Positions 26,601-38,630 of a stretch of DNA of 64,000 nt are shown here, piece after piece (position 1 is the stretch's first letter; each line of letters opens with the position of its first letter). The stretch is taken from the NCBI GenBank assembly GCA_019671135.1, contig JAHRHY010000003.1, positions 1,364,001 through 1,428,000 on the forward strand. The letters run 5' to 3'. This DNA is from Linnemannia hyalina (Eukaryota; Mortierellomycota; Mortierellomycetes; Mortierellales; Mortierellaceae). Position numbers and translations under genes: made by a program. Under the pieces are notes generated by a model. That model saw only the letters and a program-made list of their open reading frames with translations, was not told the origin of the DNA and searched no databases.

Positions 26601-29058
26601 GGAGAGGGTAACCCAGATGTGGTTGCGGTTGCGCTCGATCAGTTGCATATGCTCTCGTATCCGCCGATTGATGTCGCTCTCCATGTCCTTCTCTTTAGCT
26701 CGTTCCGCGAGACTGTTGCTGGATCTCTTCTGAAGTCGCACGCGTCGCTGATGATAGTTGGAGCCAGACCGATTGATGATGGGATCAGTGTTTTCGAGGC
26801 TGCTCTCGGTGTAGTAACGGACGTGCTTGGTGCCATATCGTGGAATGAGGCCTCTCCTGTGCATGCTGTAGATCCGTGCTGTTGTTGACGCCCGCCATGG
26901 TATCCGTGGTCGAGATTTCTCGGAAATAGCGGGCTCTTTGACTGCCAGTGATGTAGGGGTTGGTTCCTCGACGTGATCGTGCTGGTCCTGGATGTTGGAT
27001 GGTGCTGCTGCTTCGTCAGCCGGGCTAGCCTCAAGTATAGAATTGGGCAGGTTGTCCTTGGGCTCAATGAAAATGGCAGAGAGATCTTGTCCGATCGTAG
27101 GGAGAGGTGGTAGCGAAGGTGCAGTATCGGACGGCTGGAGTGGAACAGGTACTGCTGGAAGAGACTGGTGACGACGGGCTTTGAGTGGTGCGCTCAATCG
27201 CGAAGAGAGTCCAGAGTGACGAGAAATGGTGCTGTTGTATCCCGAGAACGAACGTCGTGGCCTGTAGTGATCCTCCTCCTGTGCTTCCTCTGGCACAGAT
27301 GGTAATGAAGGTGCTGGTGAATGTGTCCTCCGAGACGGTGATCGAGGTGTTGGTGGCAACATTTGCTGGATTAACGTCCGTGTACTCATACTCGACCCTG
27401 GTCCGGATGTGGTCGACATAATAGAGCTCGCGCCTCCGCCACTGCTGCCTTCTCGTGAGATACGCCTTGTGATATAGACAGCAATCGACTTGTGGCCAGC
27501 ATCCCACGAGAGACTACGCGCGTTCTTCCCGTTGGCCGTCTTGATATGAGGATCGGCTCCTTGGGTGAGTAGCAGCTTGCATGCGTCCAGCTTGCCGGCA
27601 TAGGCTGCAAGCATCAAGGAAGACCAGCCGTATTGATCCAAAATGTTCAATGAGGCGCCCTGCTCGATAAGTAGGGCCATGACATCGATATGCCCAGCGT
27701 AGGAGGCGAGGAGGAGTGCAGATTTTCGAGTGTTGTCTTGCTGGTTGACATTGGCGTGTCCGATGGAGATGAGCAGTCGACATATCGTCAAGAACCCATT
27801 GTAAGAAGCGATGATCAGGGGCGTGATCGCTTCCTAATTGGATATTCATACAAGATAACGGGGAAGAGAGAGGGTAAGCGGGAGAGACAGGGAGAGACAA
27901 GGAGGAACAGAGAGAGAATGTGTGCAGGGGAGCAGGGGACAGGGAGGGGTGGGAAAGAACGGGAAGGGTGCATGAACGTGCGAAAGGGGCAGAGGCAACG
28001 AGGAAGGGATGAGAGACAATAAAAAACAGACTAAAATGGGTGACCAGATCATGGGAATAACAAAACGTACGCCCTTGGTGCATGGGTGCATGAGGGGGGA
28101 GAAGAGAGAGAGAAGGAGCCAGAGGAATCGAAGTGCTGAAATGCACGAATGTCGAGAGGGAGGGAGTCGAAAAAGGCCACACGAAGAAACGTGTATTTCA
28201 TTTCCGCATACTCAATTGATTCTGGCCTGAGATGAGCTGATCCTCCTTACCTCGTTGCCTAGGCTTGCCGATGCACCTGCCAACAGGAGAAGCTGCGCGC
28301 ACTCGGTTGAGCCAGCCGCAGCGGCTTGGTAGAGGGCTGTCTCGCCCTCGTCATCTGCGCATGTGCCGACAGTAGACGTTTGAAAACAAAAAAAAGTGTC
28401 ATTAATAGTCGTCAGAGAAGGTAGAAATGAGAGGGTGAGAGAGCAAAAAAAGGAGAAAGGGGGAAAGGTAGTGTTATTAGGGGACAAAAGTCGAGTCATT
28501 CGGTACATGGACGTAAACAAATGCTTATGTTGTTGTTCTAGTTTCGACAATGGTTCCATTTATGGGCGAAGTGCTTCCCTCTCTCTTGATTTGCCTGTCT
28601 GTCCGTCTGTCTACTCTGGGGAAAGAAACCAAGTCCAAAGCCAAGTCTAAGTCCAAGTCCAGTTCTAGTCAGGTTACTAGTGTAGGGTGGAGAAGGATCG
28701 TTGTGTGTTTATAAATACCTTGGAGGTCGACGTCGATCGAGGGTAGTGCCAAAAGGTATCGTAGAACACGATGTTTATTGTCCGTTGCAGCGACCATCAG
28801 CATCGTTTTGTGCTCCTTGTTGCGGATCCTGTTGGGATCGAGTGAGAGGCTGGAGAGGACATGATCGAGGTGCTCGGTGTCCTGGACGAGAACAGCGTGA
28901 AACAAGGAGCGGATCACACCCGCAACCGAGTAGCGCCGAGTTGAGGAGGTTGGGGTGATGGTGTTGTTGGTGGTGGTCGATGAGGTTTCGTGATACGAAG
29001 AGTCGTCCGGATCAGACCCGGCAGAGAAGCCCCGTCCATGGAAACCACCCGTCTCCAT
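23620..29058 (-). CDS. Ankyrin-repeat / chitin-synthase-like fusion, catalytic motifs lost
   Basis: Four exons (29058-28719, 28354-28251, 27833-23966, 23864-23620) join in phase to 1518 residues. Residues about 45-260 form ankyrin repeats (for example GETALYQAAAAGSTECAQLL, SALLLASYAGHIDVMALLIE). A basic disordered linker follows, then the chitin synthase layout: DWREKVTL plus TM near 579, a cytochrome-b5-like segment (GVVYDVDSFF), more TMs, a GT2-type domain, and C-terminal TMs. GAEDRYL (about 1266) and TFPDRRIVYVPQAV are kept. The family DADT nucleotide/metal motif is replaced by VAEAGI (about 1060), the QRRRW motif by QGRLL (about 1305), and CLPGCFCMYR by CLPSRFSLVR. It is therefore probably a membrane pseudoenzyme, perhaps a scaffold or regulator of active synthases; that role is inference. 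The tail is Ser/Arg-rich. Strand and family match the partial synthase at 1-1607. Confidence 0.9.
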
Positions 29059-29572
29059 CGCAGCGACGACCGTTTGTGGGAGTGAAGCGGAATTTTTTTG
29101 TAGGAGTTGTCGTTGTTGGTGTTGTTGTCGTGTTGTTTAGTTAGAGGGTGTGGGGAGATGTGGAGGGATCGGCTGTGCTGTCGATTTCGTGATGGCGGGA
29201 GTCAAGATGGAAAAGTATGTGTAGAGGTAGAAAGGTTGTTGTGTGTGAAGGAATGCGAGGGGGAGTGAGAAAGAGAGCTTTATGTCAACGGAGGGAGGAT
29301 GGTTGTTTGAGGGAGTGTGAGTAAGAAGAGACGAGTGTACATGTGGAGCACAAGGCAGGGAAGCAGAAGGAGAAGAAGAGAAAACTACAGAAGTCTTTGA
29401 GAAGCAGAAAAGGGAAGAAAGCAAACAGGAAAAGAAAAGAGAGAAAGAAAGAAAGGAAAGGGGGAAGAAAAGAAGCAAATAAAGAAGAAAATGGTCAGAC
29501 AGGAGAGAGCATGAACGCTTTGGACAACTGAGGACAAGCAACAACAAACAGCAAACAAGCAAGTACTGTACA

Positions 29573-29634
29573 TCAACAACAACAACAACAACAGCAACAG
29601 CAACAGCAACAACAACAACAACAACAACAGCAAC
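29573..29634. repeat. (CAA/CAG)n microsatellite
   Basis: About twenty tandem AAC/AGC triplets lie upstream of the ankyrin-synthase start, with an interrupted CAG core. A related GTT run lies at about 30651-30671 and another at about 30836-30850. Confidence 0.9.
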
Positions 29635-31573
29635 GCAACACAAGGTGCAACCAACGTCGACAAAATAAAATAGAAAAGAGCAAGGAGACTACTCCCCCCA
29701 TCCATGCCTATCCCTACAACCACCATCATCCACACCACAACCATAGCCTTCGCCAAGAGAGCCTCCAACACTGAGTGACACTGACAGCCTTTTCTATCAC
29801 TCACCACCCCGACGGAGAATTAAAAAAACAAGAAAAACAAGAAAAACAAGAAAAATAAAGAGCGACTTTAGGTTTTCTTTGTCAGTGCCTGTGTTGGATG
29901 CAGAAATGGGCGTATTCGCCCTTCCATCATCGTAGACAGTGCTCACGTATGCACACACATACACGACACACTCTGCAGCAGGGCATTGGCATAGCTCACA
30001 CCCCTACCCTGTCATTAGTGTCATCATCATCTTTTTTTATTTTTATTTGGGTATGTTCGCTCCATTAGACTTTCTTGAACTTGCACTTCAACCCCTTTCC
30101 TTCTGTCGGCTTGGTGTCGGTCAGTGTTACTGAGCCTTCTCTCATTGGACAACTGCAGGGGCAGACAAGAGGAAGAGGAAGAGGGAGGAAGAGGCAGAAA
30201 ACTAACAAGGGAGGGAGCTGCAGACCAGGGCATTTCAAGCCGCAGGTCTAAAGGAAGTGAGGACTTGGAGGACTTGGAGGTGGGGAATGGAACCAAATAA
30301 AATACAACAACAGCTCATTAATGTTGTTAACAATACCGTACCATAAACAATGAAAAACACTCCTGCAGCTGTTGTCATGGGATCGTCTCTTATTTTTTTT
30401 TGCCGGTCGCTCTCGCTCCTCGCTCTTTTCACTCACCTTCCTCGTATTTTTGTTCCTGAACAACAACAGTAAAAAGAAAAAGGGACGAAGGAAGGAAGAG
30501 AGGGCCATGCTTGAGACTAAACAAGAGCGCACATACAATGTGTACACGTAGGAAATAGAAAACGTATACTCCTTTCGTCCTTCCTTATTCTTTAGCAACC
30601 CTCCTTTTTCCTGTGTTGCCAAGGGTGCCTTTTCGTAACTTTTGTCGTTTGTTGTTGTTGTTGTTGTTGATGTTGGTGCTTGCTGACAAGAACAACAATA
30701 GAGAGCAACGGACACAGAGCAAGGGACAACTATTTATTCAATTGAATCGATTCAACAACCAAAAATACAAAACAGGGAGAAAATAATGGGGTTTTTGAGT
30801 TGGGGTATTTTTTTTTTGGGTATGGAACTGGTATTTGTTGTTGTTGTTGAAGCCATGGTTCCATGGTCCGTCGATAACAGGCAAATCTTGACACTCATCC
30901 CCTGTCCTCCTTACCCCATCATGTTCGCCAATGCATGCACCGCGAAAACACAACAAGGCAAATAGCGCAGAACCTGAAGAAAGGCGCCATGCATAATACA
31001 CTTATCCTCAATCGAGTTGTTTTCGTTCTATTGTATGTTATGTATGTACCTTCAATTGTATTCAATATACCTACTCTTAGCTTATTATTATTTTTTGGTA
31101 TCAAAGCGGATAGGGGCTGACCTTGGAGGGGCGTGGAGAAGAAAAAAATCAAGGAGGAAACAACACAGAAAACAGAAGGAAGGTGACGGAACAGGGTCAA
31201 CAATTTAACACCTATGCCCGCATGAACATGCCACCTTCTACTCCCTTTTTTTACTCTTTTCTACTCTCCCTTTTTATGTTCCAAAAGATCGATCGCAGGC
31301 ATATGCCTGTCATATTTACGAAATATAAGACAGCCGTGGGGCACAAAGGCCGACTGGCGAAAAAAAAAAGAAAAAGGGCTGGTCTGCAAGCCTGTAAACC
31401 TGCCTAATAGGAGACATCCCTACTCACACTCACAATTACTTGAAGCATGGCTTGCATATGTTGCAGTAACCCCGTCCTCAACCACCGGAATTTTTTCACA
31501 GGCATGCACCACCAACCTCATTGTTGTTTGTGCCTTGTATGTGTGCGCATGTTTTTGTGCGCGTGTGTATTTT

Positions 31574-31662
31574 AGAGAGAGAGAGAGAGAGAGAGACAAG
31601 AAGGAAAGGAGAGCAATTCATGCAACGCGGCACATACCGCACTAACACACACACACACACAC
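31574..31662. repeat. (GA)n and (CA)n dinucleotide repeats
   Basis: A run of about 12 GA units at 31574-31597 and about 9 CA units at 31644-31662, in noncoding DNA. Confidence 0.9.
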
Positions 31663-32231
31663 TCGCTATCACACGCGCCTAACAAGCTCATGGACCATTG
31701 GTCCATAAAAAAAACCATCTGGTCACGACTTTGGATCGTGGATCACCTTTTCTTTGCACAAAAAAATAGCCGTTGAGTCGCAGATAGATAAACAAATTGG
31801 TGGACAGAGAGAGGGAGGGAAGTAAAGTTGATTGCAAAGAATGCGACATGGGTTGGATGACACAAAATAAGTAGTAAAAGATGGATTGCAAAAGGAGAAA
31901 AGAAAGGGCAAGGTGGTAGGAGCGGAAGGGTCAAGTGCTGGCCCTTTTTTTTCTTTTTCTCCTTTGAATTTAAAAAAGTGCATTTTTGATAGTGAATGGC
32001 TCTTTTGCAGCAGAAGGACAAGGGCCCTTTTTTTATCACAACCCTCATTCGCATACTCATGCATATGCAGAAAGGAGATGGATGGTATAGTAAGCCAAGG
32101 AGGAGGGTGGATGTCACTGCCACATCATCAAAGAGACTGACAGAAAAAGTGATCCAAAAAGAAGAGAGACAGAATCATCCCATGTATTATGCTTTTTCAT
32201 GCTGTTGTTGTCTCGAAAAGGCTATGTTTGC

Positions 32232-35200
32232 TTACTGAGTGGTGGTACTAGAGCGCTCTTTGATTTGTTTTGACAATGACACAGCATGGTCCCAGCATTC
32301 TCTGTTCAGGGTCAACTCGCCCTTACTCAATGCCACGAGTCTATACAGTGCAGACAAAGAAGAATCACAGCAGTTTGTCAGGAACGAATAGTAACGCGCG
32401 AAAAATGATATGGTCACGAGTTCACTCTTGGTCCAATAGAGTTTTCAGTTCCTGGCCCTCTGTCTATGTCTCTCGTTCCTTACAATTCCGAGGAGTGCTC
32501 CAGTAGATAGAAAGCAGTAGGAAGGGGGGTCAAAAAAAGGAGAGAAGAGAGAAGGGGGGGATCAAAGAGGCATCATTCACAGGGGAGTAACAGGGAGGAG
32601 GGAGAGCAATTGTGTTTCTAGTTTGTGGTGTTAGCTTTGTGCTTACCTTGCAAGGGAGATATTAAGCGCGAGGTCGTTGGGGGTAATCAGGGCTGATCCA
32701 GCAGCTGAGGCGGCCTTGCGCTGCTCCATAAACTCTGTCTCGATTTCCTAAAAATGATATGCCAGAGGGAGGGGAAAAAATGCGCGGGAAAAAGAAAGCG
32801 AGAACCAAAAATTAGGTTCGGATGTTGGGATGTTGGGCACGGCGGTAAAAAAAACAGACAAGGGAAAAAATGGCGGCAAGACCGCTATGACAACCAACAG
32901 CCGACAACAACAAAGACGCCAAAAGGTATCATTTGTTTCAAACACAGCGATGAAAGAAAGAATGACAAAGGCGGTCGATTCATGCAATCGATCTCCCGCC
33001 CTCCCAGATTCGGAGATATTCCCGTCCATTAATTACCTTGGCCATATCCTCTGAAAACTTGTATTCGGCGAGGCGCAGAGCGCTAATGTATCTGCGGAAG
33101 GACTGGAGCTTTTCCTCTGTTGGCTCTGACTGCTGCTCAGGTGTGGATGGCTCAGGCGTCAAAGTAATCCCGCAGTCAACCTAAACATCGAGCGGTAAAA
33201 ACAATGAAATGGTCAGTGAACTGGTAAACCAATACGTGACCTCTTCTTCTTCCCGCCAATTTTTCTCAAACTCGGAGGACACAAGCAACAGGGGACTTAC
33301 AGGGACCAATGAACTGCCAAAGGAGATGATCAACAAGGAAATGTCGGTCTGGAACTCGAGGTGGTTGTATGGGAAAACGTAGTTGAGGGTCTGGTACAGA
33401 CTGACATCTGTTACCGCCTTCAAGTTCTTGATACCTATTCAATGAGCAGCGACATAGTAAAAAAAGGAACAACTTTAGCTTCTGATATAACAGAATAGCC
33501 TACTTGAGAAGGGGGAACAAGAGTATACAAGAAAGCATTACCTTGATCAACCAAGGTACCCTCCTCCATGGCGGTCTCGTCCAGAAGCAAAAGGGTGCCA
33601 CGGGTGACCTGGAGCATTCCCGAGCACAGATGCTCCTCACCACGGGGGTAAAAGTAGTTCTTGTTCAAGTTCGTAAGAGTCATGGGAATAGCGTGAACTT
33701 TGGGTAACACGCTCTTGACCACCTTCTCAAGGCTCTTGGCGACTGGAGAGTTGGCTGTAGAGTCCTTGAGATTCAAACTGAACTTGCCAAGAACAGCTCC
33801 ACTTGGACGTGAGTAGCTATAATAAGTGCCATCATGATGGAGAAGGGTTGAGTATGTATGGTAAAACGTAGCCGATCGTTCAGAACCCCAGGCTGACAAA
33901 CAAAGATACTTACACTCTGGCCAAAAGATGGAGGAGAACAAGCTCTGCTGCGAACTTGTCCCCGCGGACAGCTTGAGCAATGTACTGGATCAACTCCTCA
34001 CGGATGGTCTTGGCATCCTTGACGAGCTTCTCAAGATCATCCTCGGTGGGGCGACCATTTACTGTCAACTCAGGGTGTCCGTGGTCATCAACCTTGTTCA
34101 TGAGAATAGCGTGGACGGTAGGGATACGAGGTCCTGCAGCCGACTCTTCCTGGAAGTCAAAAGAGTCTCCTGACGACCTATAACGTACATTTAAGAGCGA
34201 AAGAAAATAACTTGGTCAACATGCTTGCCTGTTGAAGAATTGTCATATTGACCTTATAAACACTTGGCCGCGAGCTTACACTTTGTCGCTGGCGCCCAAG
34301 ACTCCGATGACCTCGACCATATCAGTCACTCCAATGCTAACATCTGAAGAAGTGGTCTTGACAACAGCAGCAAAGTGGCTGACTGCGGGGAAAGGGAATC
34401 GCTCCGCAATGACCTCTGATGCCTTCGTCTCCTCAAGTTTCAAATCTATGACCATCGATGTAAATAATAGTCAGCCGTTAGGTCCTGAAAAACCATAAGT
34501 TCAGTCCCGCTTCGTTGACCATGATGAGTGTTGCGTTGTGACATACCCTGGAGCGCAGCATCCAGACCGGCGGGCTTGTCAGCATCCTTGGCCCACTGCG
34601 ACTGCCCAGGGACAGAAACGCAGTAATAGCTGCTCCTGAGATCCATCAATTCCTGATTTTGGTGCGAAGCCAACATCTATAGTAATAACGTGATGGCATC
34701 GTGAGTCTCCAACTGTCCAATACAGGCTACCCAATTTCTTCCTGTGTTTCCCCAATGCAGCAAGCCATCATACCTGGTCCTCATGAGGTCCATCTGAATA
34801 TCTATGGCAAACGAAGGCCTATCATGCATAACAGAGATATATAAAGTCAGCTTAGATGTGTCTTCGCAGAGCAAAGACTATGTCAACTGAACATTGCCGC
34901 TGTTAAAACCACATACCTCCTCGCCATCAGGCTTCTTGGAAATGGTCGATGCAAACAAAGCTACCTCCTGCGAGAGCTCGGTATCCTGAACCATGCATCT
35001 GAAGCGAACAAGAGAGTTCAAGGGCAAGGTGTTGATCGACTGGGCGTCCAGCACAGGGATCTATTTTCAAAATTGAAATGAACAAATGCATAGTGTAAAT
35101 ATTTCAGGTATTGTCAAAGGATGCTGAGGCATAACATTAGGATTCCAAGAGCATAATTCCTCTTTTGAGTTGTTCAATACCTTAGACAGCTTCTCGCGGG

Positions 35201-35450
35201 TATCGAACATCTCCTGGAAGTGCTTGGTCACGCCAAAGTCATCCTTGTCGGTGGACGCTCCCTCTTTCCAGTTCTTGCCTAAGTGTGATGCCAAGTTGAG
35301 TTTTGATTAGGTGTGAGATTCAACTTGATGAATGCCCCACTGTCATGGCATCGAGTTTGTTGTTATATAACGATTTTAATGCTTATAGCTTGTATTCTCC
35401 TTACGAAAGAGTTCCTGAATGGTTTCCAGTGGATGCTCAATGACACTCAT
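32232..35450 (-). CDS. MCMBP: MCM-binding protein (MCMBP/ETG1)
   Basis: Nuclear protein that binds and helps assemble or unload MCM2-7 helicase complexes. It starts at 35450 (MSVIEHPLETIQELF, the conserved N-terminus) and ends at 32232. Conserved blocks in order: LPLNSLVRFRCMVQDTELSQE, SYYCVSVPGQSQW, DMVEVIGVLG, GPRIPTVHAILMNK, DKFAAELVLLHLLARV, AVLGKFSLNL, HLCSGMLQVTRGTLLLLDET and LKAVTDVSLYQTLNYVFPYN, then ALRLAEYKFSEDMAKE near the C-terminus. These correspond one to one with animal and plant MCMBP. About nine introns interrupt it; the gap around 32520-32640 is an intron and flank. It shares a 270-bp divergent spacer with the small HMG-type gene. Confidence 0.92.
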
Positions 35451-35720
35451 GTTTGATGATTGATCGTTTGGTTAATGAATGAAAGATGGAGGAGGAGTGA
35501 TTTCTCAGGTGTGTCCTTTTTTTTATGTTTTTGTGACCTGTGTTTGACCACATTAATTTTGGTGGCGTACTGTTCACCATGCAGACATTCAAATAAGCCA
35601 AGCGGCTTCGTTTCTTCTCTTCATCCATTCTTTCCTTTCAATCCACCTCGACTTACCATAGCACATCTCAACATACCACGGCCATCAACTCTATCTTTCT
35701 ACACCTCACCAACCTCAACC

Positions 35721-36120
35721 ATGGCAAAGGCCCAGCGCATCAGCGTGGCGAAGTCACACGGTAACTCCATTTGCTCCAAGTGCTTGTGTTGTCAAGCAAG
35801 AGAACGAAAGGCTTCCTAACACTCGAGATTGCTTATATCACGACTTGTAGCGTCTCGCTCCAAGAGACAACCCACCGCCTACAACTTGTTCATAAAAGAC
35901 AAGCTGCCCAACTACAAGTCCGCCCACCCCAACGTCAAGCATAAGGTAAGCGATTGATATGCCCGCTGCATTTCAGAGACCCCCGGCGACACGCCATGAG
36001 GATCTTTTTTGCCTGATAATAGGTGCTTACGATTGCTCCCCCACTTCATAGGAGGCGTTCAAACAAGTTGCCTACCTCTGGAAGTATGCCGCCGAGAATC
36101 CAAACCGTACGCCCTCTTAG
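35721..36120 (+). CDS. Small HMG-box/YABBY-like protein (67 aa)
   Basis: Three exons (35721-35760, 35851-35945, 36052-36120) join in phase to a 67-residue protein. The second and third exons read SKRQPTAYNLFIKDKLPNYK, then HPNVKHKEAFKQVAYLWKYA, the short HMG/YABBY-type fold in which PTAYNLFIK begins helix 1 and a conserved Trp sits in helix 3. Proteins this short occur in many fungi and probably bind DNA as minimal HMG units; no target is known to me. A longer product through a further exon was considered, but the next exon frame is meaningless. It is divergent from MCMBP, so the two may share a promoter. Confidence 0.72.
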
Positions 36121-36368
36121 GCATTCCTCAGAGTGCGCCAACCTATGCACCCTCTGGGTCCCTCTTTCATCTCACCAGTTCTTGGCGCCGTACTGATATC
36201 TGTGCATTTGTTCATAGCTATTCTTTCTTGCCATAGTACGACCATCTTTCTGTATCCACAATAGTAAAAATCGCTTTCTTTGTTCATTATACCTTGTTTT
36301 GTTTGTTTATTTCGTCTCCCGTGAAAAAAGGCCGGCGTGTGTTTGCTTCGTTCTAGTTGTGTCGTTGT
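36121..36368. other. Intergenic, convergent 3' ends
   Basis: Short spacer between the small HMG-type gene and the Arp9-like gene, with the 3' flanks of both; nothing else seen. Confidence 0.5.
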
Positions 36369-38403
36369 CTAAAAGGTTTTCGTGTGCACAACACTGGGTC
36401 CGCTCTCGTTGTAATCCACCTTGTTGATGTAATTGCGGGGATCCGGGAAGATCAACTACCATCGCATAAGCAAAACAAATACACGAGATAAATGATTAAC
36501 ATAAAGTGACCCATAATCATCTCGCCTCTTTCTTTGATCCGTCCTCGGATCCAATCACAAAAGCAACGCGTATCATTATACGTTCTTACCTTGGCAACAA
36601 TCTCGGAACCAAGGAATCCAGCGTGGACAATCGAGTCTTTCAAGGCAGGGAAGTAGTCGGGAACCTTCAAGAACTTGACATCGCGCACTTGGAACTCTCC
36701 AAAGTTTTCAGAAACTGCCAACGACTCTGACAGCGCGCTCTCAATGCGGGATTGCAGACCTACAAAGGCATCCACGAGTCACAAGTAGAAGGGTGGGTGT
36801 TAATCTCCATAGCATAGCTTGAATACCCTCAAGTTCACTCTGAGTTCAGATCCATTAATGACATTTTGTGAGCGTACCTTTAATTTGGCATGTTCCTCCT
36901 GTGACGATGATCGACTCCCATAATGACTGACGCTTCTCGGCTTTGCAGGCGTACTGTGCGGCATGGATCGCCTCGATCAAGGTTTGCACACGCTTTCCGA
37001 CAAGATCAGGGTTGAACAGTGCCTCCACAGCCTTATATCTCACTGAGCCGACAGTGAACTACAAGATCAAGAGAAAAACAGCTTATTGTTAGAGAATCGG
37101 TGGATAACCAAGGGTAACACAGTAGGATGAAGCATAGCTCCAGACTTCCTGCTCACCTTCTTGCCGTTGTATTCAGCCTGTGCCCTGGTCTTGTTCTCCT
37201 TCTCGTCCTTGTTCAAAACTTGGCAAATTCCTGATTCCTTCAAATGCCGAGCAAACTCCAAATCCAATGGCTCTCCGTATTCACGAGCAAGCTGAGCATC
37301 GCCCTTGAGGAGTTCCAAAAAGTGCTTGTCAATGTCCGAGCCGGCTAATGGGATCGATTGAATGGCGTGGCGTTGGATCTGGGTGTCAAGGATGGGTGTG
37401 ATTTCTGAAATAGATGCAGAGGTGAATCGTTAGTTAGGTCAACCTTCTGTGCCTTTCTGTTTGAAAAGCATACAATCCTGTCATCGATTGATCATGCCTC
37501 TGTCTGTACCTGTGCTGTTGTGTCCAATGTCAATGACGAGTCCAGTCACTGCCGCGCAGCCATAAAGGGTCATCAAGGGTTCCTCTGCAAGATACAGTCC
37601 AGGGACATTAAAGTTTTCGAAAAAGATCTGTGTGATCCGCTCGTGCTCCTCCTTGGTCCAGTCTGTGGGGACGACCATCAACACAGGCGATGCGTTCCTG
37701 GATCGCTTAATCCCGAGCTCTCTGAACAACACATGGCGCCTATTATATTTAAGGCACTTCCTTTAGTTTTCACGAGCCAGTTTCCATTGACACCAATGTC
37801 CTCGTTTGAAAAAGTAGGTCAGTCAAAGACTCACCAGAGTGCCTCCATCGCAGCCCAATCTTTGACGATTCCATCCTGGATGGGTGTGCTGACTGTGAGT
37901 TCGCTCTCTGGGTATTGCTGCATGGCCTCGGTCAATGCGCTTCCGCAGTAGTAGATCGTCTGAGGTTTGTTGCTATCGTTCTCCTTTGCCTGTTCCTTGG
38001 TCTCGACAGCGCCCTCGGTAGCCTGCTCGGTCTTTTCAACTTTGATGTCAGCACCACTGACAGTCTCTGATGCAGAAGTCTCGGAAGTAGTCTCAACAGT
38101 TGTCGGTGCTGTAGCGGTCTCAGACTCTGCGATATCAGTTGGCTCAGGTGCAACCGCTCTTGACCCTACAAGCGAGCGTATCGTCTAAACGTGCAGAAAA
38201 AGGGAGTGAGGAGTGTTGAGAAGACGCGCCACTTGTTGAAGTTCCATGGAGAGTGTTTGTTTCCAATCAGAACAACGGAGTGGAATGAGTCAAGGAAGCC
38301 ATACCACGTGCGGGGGCTTGTTAGTATCGACGACGTTGATGCCGGCCTTGGTGTTCCATGATCCTGAATGGAGAACGACAAAGTTTTCCTCCCTGAGAGC
38401 CAT
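36369..38403 (-). CDS. ARP9: Actin-related protein, Arp9-like (SWI/SNF, RSC subunit)
   Basis: Actin-fold protein most like yeast Arp9, which with Arp7 couples ATPase and HSA domains in RSC and SWI/SNF remodellers. It starts MALREENFVVLHSGSWNTKA, with the Arp9-type Gly/Ser substitution of the actin phosphate loop. It then has PVLMVVPTDWTKEEHERI, VTGLVIDIGHNSTGTD, SIPLAGSDIDKHFLELL and WESIIVTGGTCQIKG. The end, VPDYFPALKDSIVHAGFLGSEIVAKV followed by YINKVDYNESGPSVV, parallels the Arp9 tail. A Thr/Glu-rich insert of about 70 residues (about 37960-38160) is disordered. ATP binding is doubtful, as in other Arp9 proteins. Its start lies 228 bp from TVP23 on the opposite strand. Arp4/Arp5/Arp8 fit less well at the C-terminus. 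Confidence 0.78.
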
Positions 38404-38630
38404 TTGCTGCAGAGTCGTTCGTAGGTCGATTGGAATTAAGTAAGAGAGAAAGTGATGGCACATCAACAGGGGGACAGCGCGCGCCTTGTGCAAGAAAACA
38501 AATCATAGGTCACGTGTGCCTACCATCAATGTGACTTGTCATTGGATCTGCACTTGCTGTAGACTTGCCACGAAGTGTAAACGGCCCTGGCGCAAACCAT
38601 CATCTCTCAACACTCACAACCACGAACATA
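38404..38630. promoter_or_regulatory. 227-bp divergent promoter, ARP9-like / TVP23
   Basis: The two start codons (38403 minus, 38631 plus) are separated by only 227 bp, so the promoters must overlap. A CACGTG E-box-like hexamer occurs at about 38512-38517. Shared regulation is inference. Confidence 0.55.

Larger units (their letters stand above)
29059..32231. other. 3.2-kb gene-free region with microsatellites
   Basis: No open frame here resembles a gene or splices into one. It contains the upstream region of the ankyrin-synthase gene (A/G-rich on the plus strand, 29330-29520), several simple repeats listed separately, and A/T homopolymers. It is the longest gap in the window. An unannotated noncoding RNA or a very short gene cannot be excluded. 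Confidence 0.55.

Noticed and set aside
30738..31001. Small minus-strand frame with Cys residues in the 29-32 kb gap
   Set aside because: No start context, splice partners or recognisable domain; low-complexity Asn run.
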